DNA of 64,000 nt from DASRDZ01 sp035569495 (GCA_035569495.1 DATMMX010000047.1:1-64000); one strand, 5' to 3'. Positions 45,533 through 55,282 are shown, counted from the stretch's first letter. A program made the numbers and translations. The notes: generated by a model not told the origin, from the sequence alone.

Positions 45533-46741
45533 CTACCTCTCAGCGACCACCGGCCACAGCCCGGTGGGCACGGGGTACTGCCGCGGCGGGCGTCCGGCGG
45601 CGGCGGCGATGCGCTCGGCGGCGATGCGCGCGCCGGCCAGGTTGGGGGCGATGGGGCCGGTCTGCAGGGCGCTGAGCTCGCCCATGAGGTGGACCGCCGT
45701 GCCCGGCCAGTGGCAGTGGACGTCGAGGACGGGGAGGTCGCCGGCCATCGCCGCCGGGCGGGCGGCCTGCAGGCTGCGCAGGGCGGGCTCGGCGTGCAGG
45801 TCGGGGCGGGAACCGGTGGCCAGCCAGAGGTGGTCAAAGGCCACGCGGCCGGAGGTGGTGTGCAGGGTGATGCCGTCCGCGGACGTGGACAGCGAGTCGA
45901 TCGCGGTGCGCTCGCAGACGCGGACGTGACCCTGCCGCACGCCGGCCACGAGCAGGGCCACGTCGTCCTGCGGGGTGGTGCCGCGGCCGCGGGCGGCGCG
46001 CACCGCACGGCGGCGCGTGGCCGGGTCGGCGACGCCGGTCAGCGCGGCCAGCTTGTAGGTCATCCACCCCGCGGTGACGTCGAAGGTGCGCACGTGCAGG
46101 GAGCGGCGGGTGAACAGCGTGGCCTGCGCCCCCCGGGCCGCGGCGCCGACGGCGAGCTGCACCGCGGTGAGCCCCGCGCCGACCACCGCGACGCGCCGGC
46201 CGGCGACGTCCGCGGTGCGCAGGTCGACGTCGGAGGCGTGGGCGATGGCAGCGCCGCCGCCCGCCGCGAACGCGGGCACGTGGTCGCGACGCGGGTTGGT
46301 GGCCATCACCACGCGCGCCGCGTTCAGCACACCGCCTCCGCTCAATTGCACACGCACGCAATCGTGCAGCGGCTCCAGCCCGACCACCCGCTCACGCACC
46401 AGACGCTCGCGCAGCCCCAGCGAATCGACCAGCGACTCGCAGAAGCGCGCGAAGAGGTCGCGCGAGGGATTCCTGTATGGCCCACGCACATCCTCCGGCT
46501 GGGTGTCGGCGCCGACCAGCGCGAACGGGTCGGGATGCGGATGGTGCACGCACGACGAGCGCAGCCACTCGATGCCGAGGGCGTCGAGCTTGTGGTGCCA
46601 GCGCACCAGCCAGCCCTCGGGGTCGACGACGACGAGGCGGTCGAGCAGCGTCGCATCCGCCTGGGCGAGATAGGCGCAGGCGGTGAGCGCATGTGGCCCC
46701 GCGCCCGCCACCACCACGGCACCCTCGCCGGCCCGGGTCAC
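45533..46741 (-). CDS. FAD/NAD(P)-binding monooxygenase-like oxidoreductase
   Basis: A 402-residue flavoprotein with two dinucleotide-binding motifs, VVVAGAGPHALTACAYLA at the N-terminus and VAVVGAGLTAVQLAVGAA near 160, plus a closing LATGSRPD. The overall plan resembles SidA/IucD/PvdA N-hydroxylating or Baeyer-Villiger-type enzymes, and PYRNPSRDLFARFCESLV resembles the lysine/ornithine monooxygenase group. The GTG start overlaps the WD40 gene. Being downstream of the zinc-controlled CobW gene, it might make a metallophore building block, but no peptide synthetase is nearby. Confidence 0.75.
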   Translation of the reverse strand: MTRAGEGAVVVAGAGPHALTACAYLAQADATLLDRLVVVDPEGWLVRWHHKLDALGIEWLRSSCVHHPHPDPFALVGADTQPEDVRGPYRNPSRDLFARFCESLVDSLGLRERLVRERVVGLEPLHDCVRVQLSGGGVLNAARVVMATNPRRDHVPAFAAGGGAAIAHASDVDLRTADVAGRRVAVVGAGLTAVQLAVGAAARGAQATLFTRRSLHVRTFDVTAGWMTYKLAALTGVADPATRRRAVRAARGRGTTPQDDVALLVAGVRQGHVRVCERTAIDSLSTSADGITLHTTSGRVAFDHLWLATGSRPDLHAEPALRSLQAARPAAMAGDLPVLDVHCHWPGTAVHLMGELSALQTGPIAPNLAGARIAAERIAAAAGRPPRQYPVPTGLWPVVAER

Positions 46742-47754
46742 CACAGGTCGAAGCGCTGCACGCGGCCGTCGTGGGTGCCGGCGACCAGCGCCCGCGAGTC
46801 CGGCGACCAGGAGAGGCACGACACCGGCGCACCTGCGTCCCAGGCCACCTCGGGCACGTCGTCGCCGTCGCCCCACACCTTGACCCAGCCGTCCGCCGCC
46901 GCGGTGGCCAGCAAGCTGCCGTGGGGCGCGTAGGTCAGAGCCGCGATGCGCGCCTGGTGGGCGTCGATCTGCCGCGGCGTCGAGCCCTCCGGCCCGGAGC
47001 CGCCGAAGTTCCATATGGTCACGTCGCCCGCGCCGCCCACCGCCAGCAGCCGCGATGCGGGGTGCCAGGCGAGGCGGTCGATCTTCGCCGGATAGCCGGT
47101 CATCTCCAGGTCGCGGCCGCTCCACAGCCGCCAGACGTGGACGCTGCTGTCCTGGTTGCCGGAGGCGACGTGGCGCCCGTCGGGGGCGACGTGCAGGCAG
47201 AGCAGCGAGCCCTTCCACGCCAGCACCCGCGCCGGCTGCTCCGACCAACGCGAGGGCTCGAACCAGCGCACCCCGCCGTAGCAGGCGACGCCGACGCGGC
47301 GCCCGTCCGCCGACCAGGCCACGCCGGTCACCGTGCTCGGCTGCTCTCCGGCGCGCCGCACCACCTCGCCGTCGGCCTGGAGCAGCACCAGCTCGCGCCC
47401 GATCCCCGCTGCCAGGGTGCGGCCGTCCGGCGACCAGGCCAGGCAGTTCGCCTCCCCGCTGCCCCGCACCGAGGCGACCGGCCGCCCGCCCGCGGTGGCC
47501 ACCACCACGCGCCCGTCGCACCCCGCCGACGCCAGCAGCTCAGCCGCCGGCGACCAGGCGACATCGAGCACGCCCAAACCATGGTCGGCAATGCGGGCGC
47601 GCGGCGATCCCGAGGCGGCGTCGAACAGCACCGTCTCGCCGCCCATCGAACCCGCGGCGATGACCTCACCCGACGGCGCCCAGGCCACCACGCCGGCGTG
47701 GTCGGACAGCTCCGCGGCCCACGACGCCGCGGACGGCGTCTGCACGCTGGTCAC
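46738..47754 (-). CDS. WD40-repeat beta-propeller protein
   Basis: A 338-residue cytosolic protein with no signal peptide, made of seven WD40-like blades each with a WSP(D/A)G or equivalent turn: VAWAPSGEVIAAGSMGG, VAWSPAAELLASAGCDG, LAWSPDGRTLAAG, VAWSADGRRVGVACYGG, APDGRHVASGNQDSSVHVW, YAPHGSLLATAAADGWVKVW and LSWSPDSRALVAGTHDG. It is a protein-interaction scaffold of unknown partner. The GTG start overlaps the CobW stop, and its own stop overlaps the flavoprotein start. WD40 proteins next to CobW GTPases and zinc importers recur in high-GC bacteria, from memory. Confidence 0.88.
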   Translation of the reverse strand: MTSVQTPSAASWAAELSDHAGVVAWAPSGEVIAAGSMGGETVLFDAASGSPRARIADHGLGVLDVAWSPAAELLASAGCDGRVVVATAGGRPVASVRGSGEANCLAWSPDGRTLAAGIGRELVLLQADGEVVRRAGEQPSTVTGVAWSADGRRVGVACYGGVRWFEPSRWSEQPARVLAWKGSLLCLHVAPDGRHVASGNQDSSVHVWRLWSGRDLEMTGYPAKIDRLAWHPASRLLAVGGAGDVTIWNFGGSGPEGSTPRQIDAHQARIAALTYAPHGSLLATAAADGWVKVWGDGDDVPEVAWDAGAPVSCLSWSPDSRALVAGTHDGRVQRFDLW

Positions 47755-48737
47755 GCCGCCATGCAGGCGCGCAGCCCGCTCTCCAACTCGGCGCGGTCGA
47801 GGTTGCGCCCGATGAAGACCATGCGGCTGTTGCGCTGCTCACCCTCTCCCCACGCCGGGCCGGACGCGGTGTCGATGAGCATGTGCACACCCTGGAAGAC
47901 GAAGCGCTTCTCCTCGCCGCGAAAGGCGAGGATCCCCTTGCTGCGGAAGATGTCCACGCCCTTCTCGCGGAGCAGCGCGGAGAACCAGGCGTTGACCCGC
48001 TCGCCGTCGAGCTCCCCGGGAATCTCGACGCCCACCGAGGTGACCGACCGGTCATGCTGGTGGTCGCCGTCCAGCAGGAACGCGGGATCCACGGCCAGGG
48101 CGCGGTCGAGGTCGAAGGCGCGCACGCCGAGGATGCGGTCGAGGTCCACTCGCGCGCGCTCGCTGCGCACCACCTCCGCCACCGCGTTGATCGAGCGCAC
48201 CCGACGCTCCACCGCGTCGACCTGGTCAGGCGACACCACGTCGATCTTGTTGATGACGATGCGGTCGGCGAAGGCCACCTGCTCGACCGCCTCGTTCTCG
48301 ACGCCCGCGGGTTTCACCTCGTCGAGATGGGCGAGCGCATGCTTGGCGTCGACCAGTGTGACGATGGCGTCGAGGCGCGCCTGCTCGGCGACGTCGGCGT
48401 CGACGAAGAAGGTCTGCGCCACCGGCGCGGGGTCGGCGAGCCCGGTGGTCTCGATGAGCACGTGGTCGAAGCGGTCGCGGCGCCTCATCAGGGTGCCGAG
48501 GATGCGGATCAGGTCGCCGCGGACGGTGCAGCAGATGCACCCGTTGTTCATCTCGAACACCTCCTCGTCAGCGGAGACGACCAGGGCGTCGTCGATGCCG
48601 ATCTCGCCGAACTCGTTCTCGATGACGGCGATGCGCTTGCCGTGCTGGGCGGTGAGGATGTGGTTGAGCAGGGTGGTCTTCCCCGAGCCGAGGTAGCCGG
48701 TGAGGACGGTGACGGGCACCTTGGGGAGTGTGTTCAT
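47751..48737 (-). CDS. CobW/ZNG1-type GTP-dependent metallochaperone
   Basis: A 328-residue P-loop GTPase starting MNTLPKVPVTVLTGYLGSGKT (Walker A). The metal motif is NNGCICCTVRGDL (CxCC). The switch and base-recognition motifs are IETTGLADP and INKIDVV. The C-terminal CobW_C domain is KGILAFRGEEKRFVFQGVHM. Zur-regulated members of this family deliver zinc to client enzymes in scarcity. It opens right beside a Zur-like box and is divergent from the zinc-importer operon, which supports that role. First gene of a coupled leftward series. Confidence 0.9.
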   Translation of the reverse strand: MNTLPKVPVTVLTGYLGSGKTTLLNHILTAQHGKRIAVIENEFGEIGIDDALVVSADEEVFEMNNGCICCTVRGDLIRILGTLMRRRDRFDHVLIETTGLADPAPVAQTFFVDADVAEQARLDAIVTLVDAKHALAHLDEVKPAGVENEAVEQVAFADRIVINKIDVVSPDQVDAVERRVRSINAVAEVVRSERARVDLDRILGVRAFDLDRALAVDPAFLLDGDHQHDRSVTSVGVEIPGELDGERVNAWFSALLREKGVDIFRSKGILAFRGEEKRFVFQGVHMLIDTASGPAWGEGEQRNSRMVFIGRNLDRAELESGLRACMAA

Positions 48738-48739
48738 TT

Positions 48740-48754
48740 GCAAAATGATAATCA
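48740..48754. promoter_or_regulatory. Candidate Zur box in divergent promoter
   Basis: The AT-rich sequence GCAAAATGATAATCA matches 11 of 15 positions of the actinobacterial Zur-type consensus TGAAAATGATTTTCA, and contains the palindrome TGAT-A-ATCA (48746-48754). It lies in the only 40 bases between the CobW gene and the zinc-binding-lipoprotein gene, so one repressor could control both. Consensus recalled, not searched. Confidence 0.6.
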
Positions 48755-48777
48755 CTCTCGTTATGCTCAGCGTCAAG

Positions 48778-49740
48778 ATGGACCGAACGACCCAACCCTG
48801 CACCCCCTCGCGGCGCCTCGCGCGCCGTGCCACGGCCGCCGTCGCCGGCGTCGCCGCCCTTCTGCTCGCCGCCTGCGGCAGCACCGGCTCCGCCAGCACC
48901 GGCGGCACCGGCCCCTCCGGCAAGCACCTCAACGTGGTCGCCGCAGAGAACTTCTGGGGCAGCGTCGTCACCCAGCTCGGCGGCTCGCAGGTGAGCGTGA
49001 CCAGCGTGGTCACCGACCCCAACGCGGACCCGCACGACTACCAGTCGAGCGCCAGCAACGCCCGCGCCTTCGCCACCGCGAACTACGTGATCGTCAACGG
49101 CGCCGGCTACGACGGCTGGGCGGACAGCCTGCTCAGCGCCAACCAGAACAGCGCCCGCAAGGTGTTCACCGTCGCCGACCTGCTGGGCAAGAAGGAGGGC
49201 GACAACCCGCACTTCTGGTACGGCCCCGACTACGTCACCAGGGTCGCCGACCAGATCACCAAGGACCTCACCGCGCTGGACGGCGGCGACGCCGCGTACT
49301 TCACCCAGCAGCACGCCGCCTTCGTGGCCGCGATGAAGCCATACAGCGACCGCATCGCCTCGATCAAGCAGCAGTTCGCCGGCAAGAAGGTGGCCGCCAC
49401 CGAGAGCATCTTCGTCTACATGGCAGACGCCCTCGGCCTCAACCTGATCAGCCCGCCCGAGTTCATGAAGGCCGTCGCCGAGGGCAACGACCCGCCCGCC
49501 GAGACGGTCAGCACCTTCCAGCAGCAGCTGCAGAGCAAGGAGGCGACGGTGCTGGTCTACAACCAGCAGACTTCCACCGACGTGACCACCAACCTGCGCT
49601 CGATCGCCAACCAGCAGGGCATCCCCGTGGTCGGCGTCACCGAGACCATGCAGCCGCCGGACTCGACCTTCGAGCTGTGGATGATCACCCAGTTGAACAG
49701 CCTGCAGAACGCCCTCAACGCCTCGGCGCTCGCCAAGTAG
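48778..49740 (+). CDS. znuA: Zinc ABC transporter substrate-binding lipoprotein
   Basis: A 320-residue cluster A-I solute-binding protein with signal peptide and lipobox (ALLLAACGS). Metal-ligand regions: DPHDYQSS, DNPHFWYGPDYV, ATESIFVYMADALGL and VLVYNQQTSTD near the end. The His-rich loop of ZnuA is absent, so zinc versus manganese is decided only by the neighbouring CobW and Zur-like signals. An upstream ATG (48763) is possible. ATPase and two permeases follow in order. Confidence 0.88.
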   Translation: MDRTTQPCTPSRRLARRATAAVAGVAALLLAACGSTGSASTGGTGPSGKHLNVVAAENFWGSVVTQLGGSQVSVTSVVTDPNADPHDYQSSASNARAFATANYVIVNGAGYDGWADSLLSANQNSARKVFTVADLLGKKEGDNPHFWYGPDYVTRVADQITKDLTALDGGDAAYFTQQHAAFVAAMKPYSDRIASIKQQFAGKKVAATESIFVYMADALGLNLISPPEFMKAVAEGNDPPAETVSTFQQQLQSKEATVLVYNQQTSTDVTTNLRSIANQQGIPVVGVTETMQPPDSTFELWMITQLNSLQNALNASALAK

Positions 49741-49742
49741 CC

Positions 49743-50598
<856 letters not shown>

Positions 50599-50606
<8 letters not shown>

Positions 50607-51507
50607 CCCGGCCGCCGCAGTTCTGGCCACCAGCAGCACATTCTCCTGGAACCCGGTCGCCGACTGGCAGGCGCTGACCGCCCACGCCTTCATGCGCGAC
50701 GCCCTGCTCGCCGGCACCATCGCCGCCGTGGTCTCCGCGGTGATCGGCTACTTCGTGGTGCTGCGCGGCCTGGTCTTCGCCGCCGACGCGCTCACCCACA
50801 TCGGCTTCACCGGCGCCTCCGGCGCGGTCCTGCTCGGCCTCAACCCCATCGCCGGCCTGCTCGCCCTGACCATCTCTAGCGCGGTCGGCATCGGGGCGCT
50901 GCAGCAGCGCCTGCGCGGGCGCGACGTGGTCACCGGCATGATCCTGGTCGAGGCGCTGGGCCTCGGCGTGCTCTTCCTGCGCCTCTCCTCGGGGTACTCC
51001 AACCAGACCTACGCATTGCTCTTCGGCGACATCCTGGCGCTGTCCGTGCAGAACCTGGTGGTGCTGGCCGTCGCCGGCGCCGCCGCCCTGCTGGCCACCG
51101 CGGCGATCTTCCGGCCGCTGCTCTTCGCCTCGCTCGACGAGGAGGTGGCCGAGGCGCGCGGCGTGCCGGTGCGGGCGCTGGCCATCGGCTTCGTGGTCGT
51201 CGTCGCCATCGCCGTGGTGGCGGCCACACAGGTGATCGGCGCGCTGCTCGCCGTGGTCCTCATCGTCGCCCCGGCGGCGACGGCACAGCGGCTCACCCAT
51301 CGCCCGCTGCTCGGCATCGGCCTGGCGGTGGCCATCGCCCTGCTGGTCACCTGGACCGGCATCGCCCTGGCCTTCTGGCTGCCGTACCCGGTGAGCTTCT
51401 TCATCACCTCGCTGGGGGCGATCGCCTGGCTGGCCGTCTGGGTGCCGACCTCGCGGCGGCTCGGCGCTCCGGCGCGGCACGCAGCGCACGCCCACGCGGC
51501 GGCCTGA
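50599..51507 (+). CDS. znuB: Zinc ABC transporter permease (first copy)
   Basis: A 302-residue ABC-3-type permease with about eight helices. Family landmarks: GYFVVLRGLVFAADALTHIGFTGASGAVLLG, RLSSGYSNQTYALLFGDILAL, LFASLDEEVAEARGVPV and VIGALLAVVLIVAPAATAQ. The N-terminus (FSWNPVADWQ) is nearly identical in plan to that of the second permease, indicating gene duplication. It overlaps the ATPase gene. Confidence 0.9.
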
Positions 51508-51520
51508 GCGGGCGAGAACC

Positions 51521-52420
51521 ATGCACATGATTGCCGGCGCCGTCACCACCGGGGCGCCCTTCTCCTGGAATCCCGTCGACGACGTGCAGCAGCTGCTGCA
51601 GTTCGAGTTCATGCGCAACGCCTTGGTGGCTGGCAGCGCGGTGGCCGTCGCCGCGGGGGTGGTCGGCTACTTCGTGGTGCTGCGCAGCCTGAGCTTCGCG
51701 ACGCACGCGCTGACCCAGATCGGCTTCGCCGGGGCCACCGGGGCGCTGGCGGCGAGCGTCAACCCCCTGTACGGCCTGCTGCTCATCAACGGCGCCGGCG
51801 CCGCCATGATCGGCGGCCTGGGGCGGCGCTGGCGCGGGCGCGACGTGGTCATCGGCGTGGTGCAGTCCGCGGGACTGGGGCTCGGGCTGCTCTTCCTCGC
51901 GCTCTACCGCGCTCACGAGGCGGTGCCGGTGCTGGTCGGCGACCCCTTTGGAGTCAGCGCGGCGCAGGTGCAGATCACCCTGGTGTCGGCGGCGGTCATC
52001 CTCGTCGCGGTGGCGACCGTCTTCCGGCCTCTGCTCTTCGCAACTCTCGACGAGGAGATCGCCGAGGCGCGCGGGGTGCGCACCGGGCTGATGTCGGTGC
52101 TGATGCTCTTCATCCTGGCGGTGACGGTGTCGGTGGCCGCGCCGATCATCGGCGTGCTGCTCACCTTCGCCCTGGTGGTCGGCCCGGCGGCGACGGCGGC
52201 GCTGATCTCCTCACGGCCGGGACGCGCGGTGTCGCTGTCGGTCGCCCTCGGCGTCGTCTACGTCTGGGCGGGGCTGGCGGTGTCCAACTGGGTCGACGTG
52301 CCGCCCAGCGTCTTCGTCACCGGCCTGGCCTTCGCCGGCTACGTGGCGGCGCGCCTGGCACGCGCGCATGCGCCGCGTGTAGGTTTCCAGGCGAACCCAG
52401 CCGCCCCGCGAACGGAGTAG
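51521..52420 (+). CDS. Zinc ABC transporter permease (second copy)
   Basis: A 299-residue ABC-3-type permease, paralogous to the preceding one (FSWNPVDDVQQLL; GYFVVLRSLSFATHALTQIGFAGATG; LFATLDEEIAEARGVRTG; IIGVLLTFALVVGPAATA). Two different permeases with one ATPase imply a heterodimeric membrane domain. 13 bases separate the two genes. The LLM oxidoreductase gene follows in six bases and may be co-transcribed. Confidence 0.9.
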   Translation: MHMIAGAVTTGAPFSWNPVDDVQQLLQFEFMRNALVAGSAVAVAAGVVGYFVVLRSLSFATHALTQIGFAGATGALAASVNPLYGLLLINGAGAAMIGGLGRRWRGRDVVIGVVQSAGLGLGLLFLALYRAHEAVPVLVGDPFGVSAAQVQITLVSAAVILVAVATVFRPLLFATLDEEIAEARGVRTGLMSVLMLFILAVTVSVAAPIIGVLLTFALVVGPAATAALISSRPGRAVSLSVALGVVYVWAGLAVSNWVDVPPSVFVTGLAFAGYVAARLARAHAPRVGFQANPAAPRTE

Positions 52421-52426
52421 CGCCCC

Positions 52427-53299
52427 ATGAAGCTCGGCCTCCACGTCTCCGACTTCACCTACCCCGGAGGCCCGCCGCGCCTGGCCGGCGACCTGGCCAC
52501 CATCGCCCAGAGCGCCGAGGCCGCCGGCTTCGACCGGCTCAGCGTCATGGACCACTTCTTCCAGATCAGGAACATCGGCGCCTCCGATCGCGAGATGCTG
52601 GAGGCGTACACCACGCTCGGCTACCTGGCGGGCCGGACCGAGCGCATCAAGCTGCTGACCGTGGTCACCGGCGTCATCTACCGGCAGCCCGGACTTCTGG
52701 CCAAGGCGGTGACAACCCTCGACGTGGTCTCCGGCGGCCGCGCCATGCTCGGCATCGGCGCCGGCTGGAACGAGGAGGAGGCGCGCGGCCTCGGCTTCCC
52801 CTTCCCGCCCATCGCCGAGCGCTTCGAGCGGCTGGAGGAAACCCTGCAGATCGTTCTGCAGATGTGGAGCGACGACGACGGGCCGTACCACGGCAGGCAC
52901 TACCAGCTGGAACGCACGCTGTGCTCGCCGCAGCCGCTGCAGCAGCCCCACCCGCCGATCCTCATCGGCGGCAGCGGCGAGCGCAAGACGCTGCGCCTGG
53001 TCGCCCAGTACGCCGACGCCTGCAACCTGTTCAGCACGGCCGACATGAGCCACAAGCTCGACGTCCTGCGGCAGCACTGCGAGGAGGTGGGCCGCAACTA
53101 CGACGACATCGAGAAGACGGCGATCACCACCTTCGACGCCGGCGAGAACGGCGAGAAGACGGGCGAGCTGCTCGAACACCTGCGTCCCTACGCAGCCCTC
53201 GGCTTCCACGAGGTGCACGGCACATTGCGCCACGTGTCCAACATCAAGCCGATCGAGGCGATCGGCCGCGAGGTCATCCCCGCGGTCGAGGGCTGGTGA
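52427..53299 (+). CDS. F420-dependent LLM-class oxidoreductase
   Basis: A 290-residue luciferase-like monooxygenase-fold enzyme. Landmarks: MKLGLHVSDFTYPGG, AEAAGFDRLSVMDHFF, VVTGVIYRQPGLLAKAVTTLDVVSGGRAMLGIGAGWNEEEARGLGFPFPP, with Trp-Asn-Glu-Glu as in F420-dependent family members. The HPPILIGGSGERKTLRLVAQYADACN segment completes the barrel. Substrate unknown. Six bases after the zinc permease, so likely in the same transcript though functionally unrelated. Confidence 0.88.
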   Translation: MKLGLHVSDFTYPGGPPRLAGDLATIAQSAEAAGFDRLSVMDHFFQIRNIGASDREMLEAYTTLGYLAGRTERIKLLTVVTGVIYRQPGLLAKAVTTLDVVSGGRAMLGIGAGWNEEEARGLGFPFPPIAERFERLEETLQIVLQMWSDDDGPYHGRHYQLERTLCSPQPLQQPHPPILIGGSGERKTLRLVAQYADACNLFSTADMSHKLDVLRQHCEEVGRNYDDIEKTAITTFDAGENGEKTGELLEHLRPYAALGFHEVHGTLRHVSNIKPIEAIGREVIPAVEGW

Positions 53300-53308
53300 G
53301 CGGTCTTC

Positions 53309-54385
53309 TCAACGGGTCGGCGGGCGATCGCGAGAGGCGCCACGCCACAGCGCCAGCAGCTCCTGCTGCGAGTGCACGCCGACCTTGGCGAAGATGGCGC
53401 TGAGGTGGTTGCGCACCGTGCTCTCGCTGAGCTCCATCTCGGCGGCGATGGTGCCCACCCGGTCGCCTCGCACCAGGCGTGAGACCACCTCCCACTGCCG
53501 CGGCGAGAGGTCGGCGGTGGGCGGCAGGCCGACCGCGTCGGCGGTGTCGACCAGGGCGGCCAGGCTGCCCGCGCCCTCGATGAGGGCGGCGATGCGGCGC
53601 AGGTCGCCGGCCAGCCGGGTGGTCCCGCCGCCGACCGCCAGCGTCTCCCAGCGCTCGCCGGCGGCGACGGTGAGGGCGAAGGGCGACGCGCCGCCGCTGA
53701 GCTCCTCGGGCGCGGCCCGGACGGTCTGCCAGCCGCCGTCCGAGTGGCGCATGCGCACCTGGACGGCGCCGCCCGCCCCGGTGGTGACCCGGGCGAAGGC
53801 GAGCAGCAGGAAGGAGAGGTCGTCGGGGTGGGCGAGGTCGAGCAGTGAGGCGCTGTGCAGCTCGGCGGCGGGCCGCCCCAGCACCAGCTCACCGTTGGCT
53901 GCGGTGACCGCGGTGATCCGCCAGTGGTTGTCGAGGGTGAGCCGGGCGCCGGGGTCGCCGGCGCCGTGGGCGGAGAGCAGCGCGGCGGAGTGGGGACCGC
54001 CGTCGCAGGCGATCCACAGTCCCAGGTCGGGCCCGGCGGCGCTGCGCACGGCCCAGCTGGTCATCTGCACGTCGACCGTGGAGCCGTCCAGGCGCCGGAA
54101 GCGGCGGCGGGCCTGGGTGCCGTCGAGCATGCGCAGCCGCACCAGCCGGAAGGCCAGCGCCGTCTCCCTGGGACGGTCGGCGAAGGCGAGGTAGCTGAGG
54201 CCGGCGCCGGCCTCGGGCGTGGTCGCCAGCAGCTCGGCGGCGGCCGGGGAGAGCTCGACGAAGCGGGTGGTCGACAGCTCGACCAGCCCGACCGCTGTGG
54301 GACAGGCGCGCACGGCCTCCTGCCACATGCCCACCCAGCGAGCGTAGCGGTCGCCTGTCTCGCCCATCTCCAACGTCTCACACAT
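53309..54385 (-). CDS. PAS-domain LuxR-family transcription regulator
   Basis: A 358-residue regulator with two PAS-like domains (about 15-115, VGLVELSTTRFVELSPAAAELL; and about 145-245, DNHWRITAVTAANGELVLGRPAAELHSASLLDLAHPDD), a linker, and a C-terminal LuxR HTH: LSPRQWEVVSRLVRGDRVGTIAAEMELSESTVRNHLSAIFAKVGVHSQQELLALW. There is no receiver domain, so the PAS domains are presumably the sensors. A GTG at 54445 is an alternative start but would place a direct repeat inside the gene. Divergent from the XRE-MEDS regulator. Confidence 0.85.
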   Translation of the reverse strand: MCETLEMGETGDRYARWVGMWQEAVRACPTAVGLVELSTTRFVELSPAAAELLATTPEAGAGLSYLAFADRPRETALAFRLVRLRMLDGTQARRRFRRLDGSTVDVQMTSWAVRSAAGPDLGLWIACDGGPHSAALLSAHGAGDPGARLTLDNHWRITAVTAANGELVLGRPAAELHSASLLDLAHPDDLSFLLLAFARVTTGAGGAVQVRMRHSDGGWQTVRAAPEELSGGASPFALTVAAGERWETLAVGGGTTRLAGDLRRIAALIEGAGSLAALVDTADAVGLPPTADLSPRQWEVVSRLVRGDRVGTIAAEMELSESTVRNHLSAIFAKVGVHSQQELLALWRGASRDRPPTR

Positions 54386-54418
54386 GGCTTCTCTGCCCAG
54401 GGAATCCAAAGGGGTCTT

Positions 54419-54440
54419 GTCAAATGATAGCGTCAAATGA
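54419..54440. promoter_or_regulatory. Tandem direct repeat GTCAAATGA x2, candidate regulator site
   Basis: GTCAAATGA, four bases (TAGC), GTCAAATGA: two identical 9-mers with a 13-base period in an otherwise GC-rich setting. They lie between the divergent PAS-LuxR gene (start 34 bases left) and the XRE-MEDS gene (start 29 bases right). LuxR-type or XRE regulators could bind here to control both. No other copy was noticed in the window. Confidence 0.45.
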
Positions 54441-54468
54441 CACACTGAGTGCAGGGGCGGGATGACCG

Positions 54469-55242
54469 ATGCAGCTCCCGGAGGTTGACCCTGTGGCCCC
54501 GTCCCGGCTCGCCCGTGCGGTTCGATCGGCGCGAGAGCGCGCGGGGTGGACCCGTGAGGAGCTCGCCGTCCACTCCGGGCTGAGCTGGGCGGCGATCGCC
54601 CAGATCGAGAGCGGGCGGCGCCAGGAGATCCGGGTCAGCAGCCTGCTCGCCCTGGCCGGGGCGCTGGGCGTGAGCGTCGACTACCTGGCCGGTGGCGGGG
54701 CGACCGTGGCGCCGAACCTGCTCCGCCATCGCGCCCTGGTCTACGGGTCGGACGAGGAATACGTCACCGCGGCGCTGCCCTTCCTGCGCGACGGGCTGAA
54801 CGGCGCCGAGGCGGTGCTGGTGGTGACCGCTGCGCGGCAGGCCGGGCTGCTCCGCGACGCGCTGGGCGGCCACGCGGCGCAGGTGGAGTTCGCCGATTCC
54901 GCGGCGTGGTATTCGTCGCCCGGTGCCGCGCTGCGCGCCTACCGCGACTACGTCGGCGAGCATTTCGAGCGCGGCGCGCCGTGGGTGCGCATCCTCGGCG
55001 AGCCGCTGTGGGCGGGGCGTTCGGACGCCGAGGTCACGGCGTGGACCCGCTACGAATCGATGCTCAACATCGCCTTCGCCCCGGCGCCGGCGACCATCGT
55101 CTGTCCCTACGACACGCGCAGCGTGCCGGACCACGTCGTGGCCGACGCGCGGCACACCCATCCGGAGGTGGCGCAGGCCGGCGGCGGGGATGCGCGCTCC
55201 GGCTACCGGGAGCCCGAGGAGTTCCTGCTCGGCGTGCAATGA
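54469..55242 (+). CDS. XRE-family regulator with MEDS (DcmR-like) sensory domain
   Basis: A 257-residue two-domain protein. Residues 10-72 are an XRE helix-turn-helix (LARAVRSARERAGWTREELAVHSGLSWAAIAQIESGRRQEIRVSSLLALAGALGVSVDYLAGG). Residues 80-250 are a MEDS domain (HRALVYGSDEEYVTAALPFLRDGLNGAEAVLVVTAARQ; WYSSPGAALRAYRDYVGEH; VRILGEPLW; ESMLNIAF; IVCPYDTRSVPDHVVADARHTHPEV). MEDS usually senses small carbon compounds or cooperates with anti-sigma signalling. The combination is a plausible ligand-responsive repressor of the divergent PAS-LuxR gene. Confidence 0.88.
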   Translation: MQLPEVDPVAPSRLARAVRSARERAGWTREELAVHSGLSWAAIAQIESGRRQEIRVSSLLALAGALGVSVDYLAGGGATVAPNLLRHRALVYGSDEEYVTAALPFLRDGLNGAEAVLVVTAARQAGLLRDALGGHAAQVEFADSAAWYSSPGAALRAYRDYVGEHFERGAPWVRILGEPLWAGRSDAEVTAWTRYESMLNIAFAPAPATIVCPYDTRSVPDHVVADARHTHPEVAQAGGGDARSGYREPEEFLLGVQ

Positions 55243-55282
55243 GGTCGCGCGTCGCCATCAGGACGCATGCCTGAAGACTGCT

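Noticed and set aside
45533..46741. Confident call as siderophore ornithine/lysine N-monooxygenase
   Set aside because: Two Rossmann motifs and overall plan fit, but no siderophore synthetase or acyltransferase is adjacent and substrate residues could not be verified, so it was left as a general flavoprotein.
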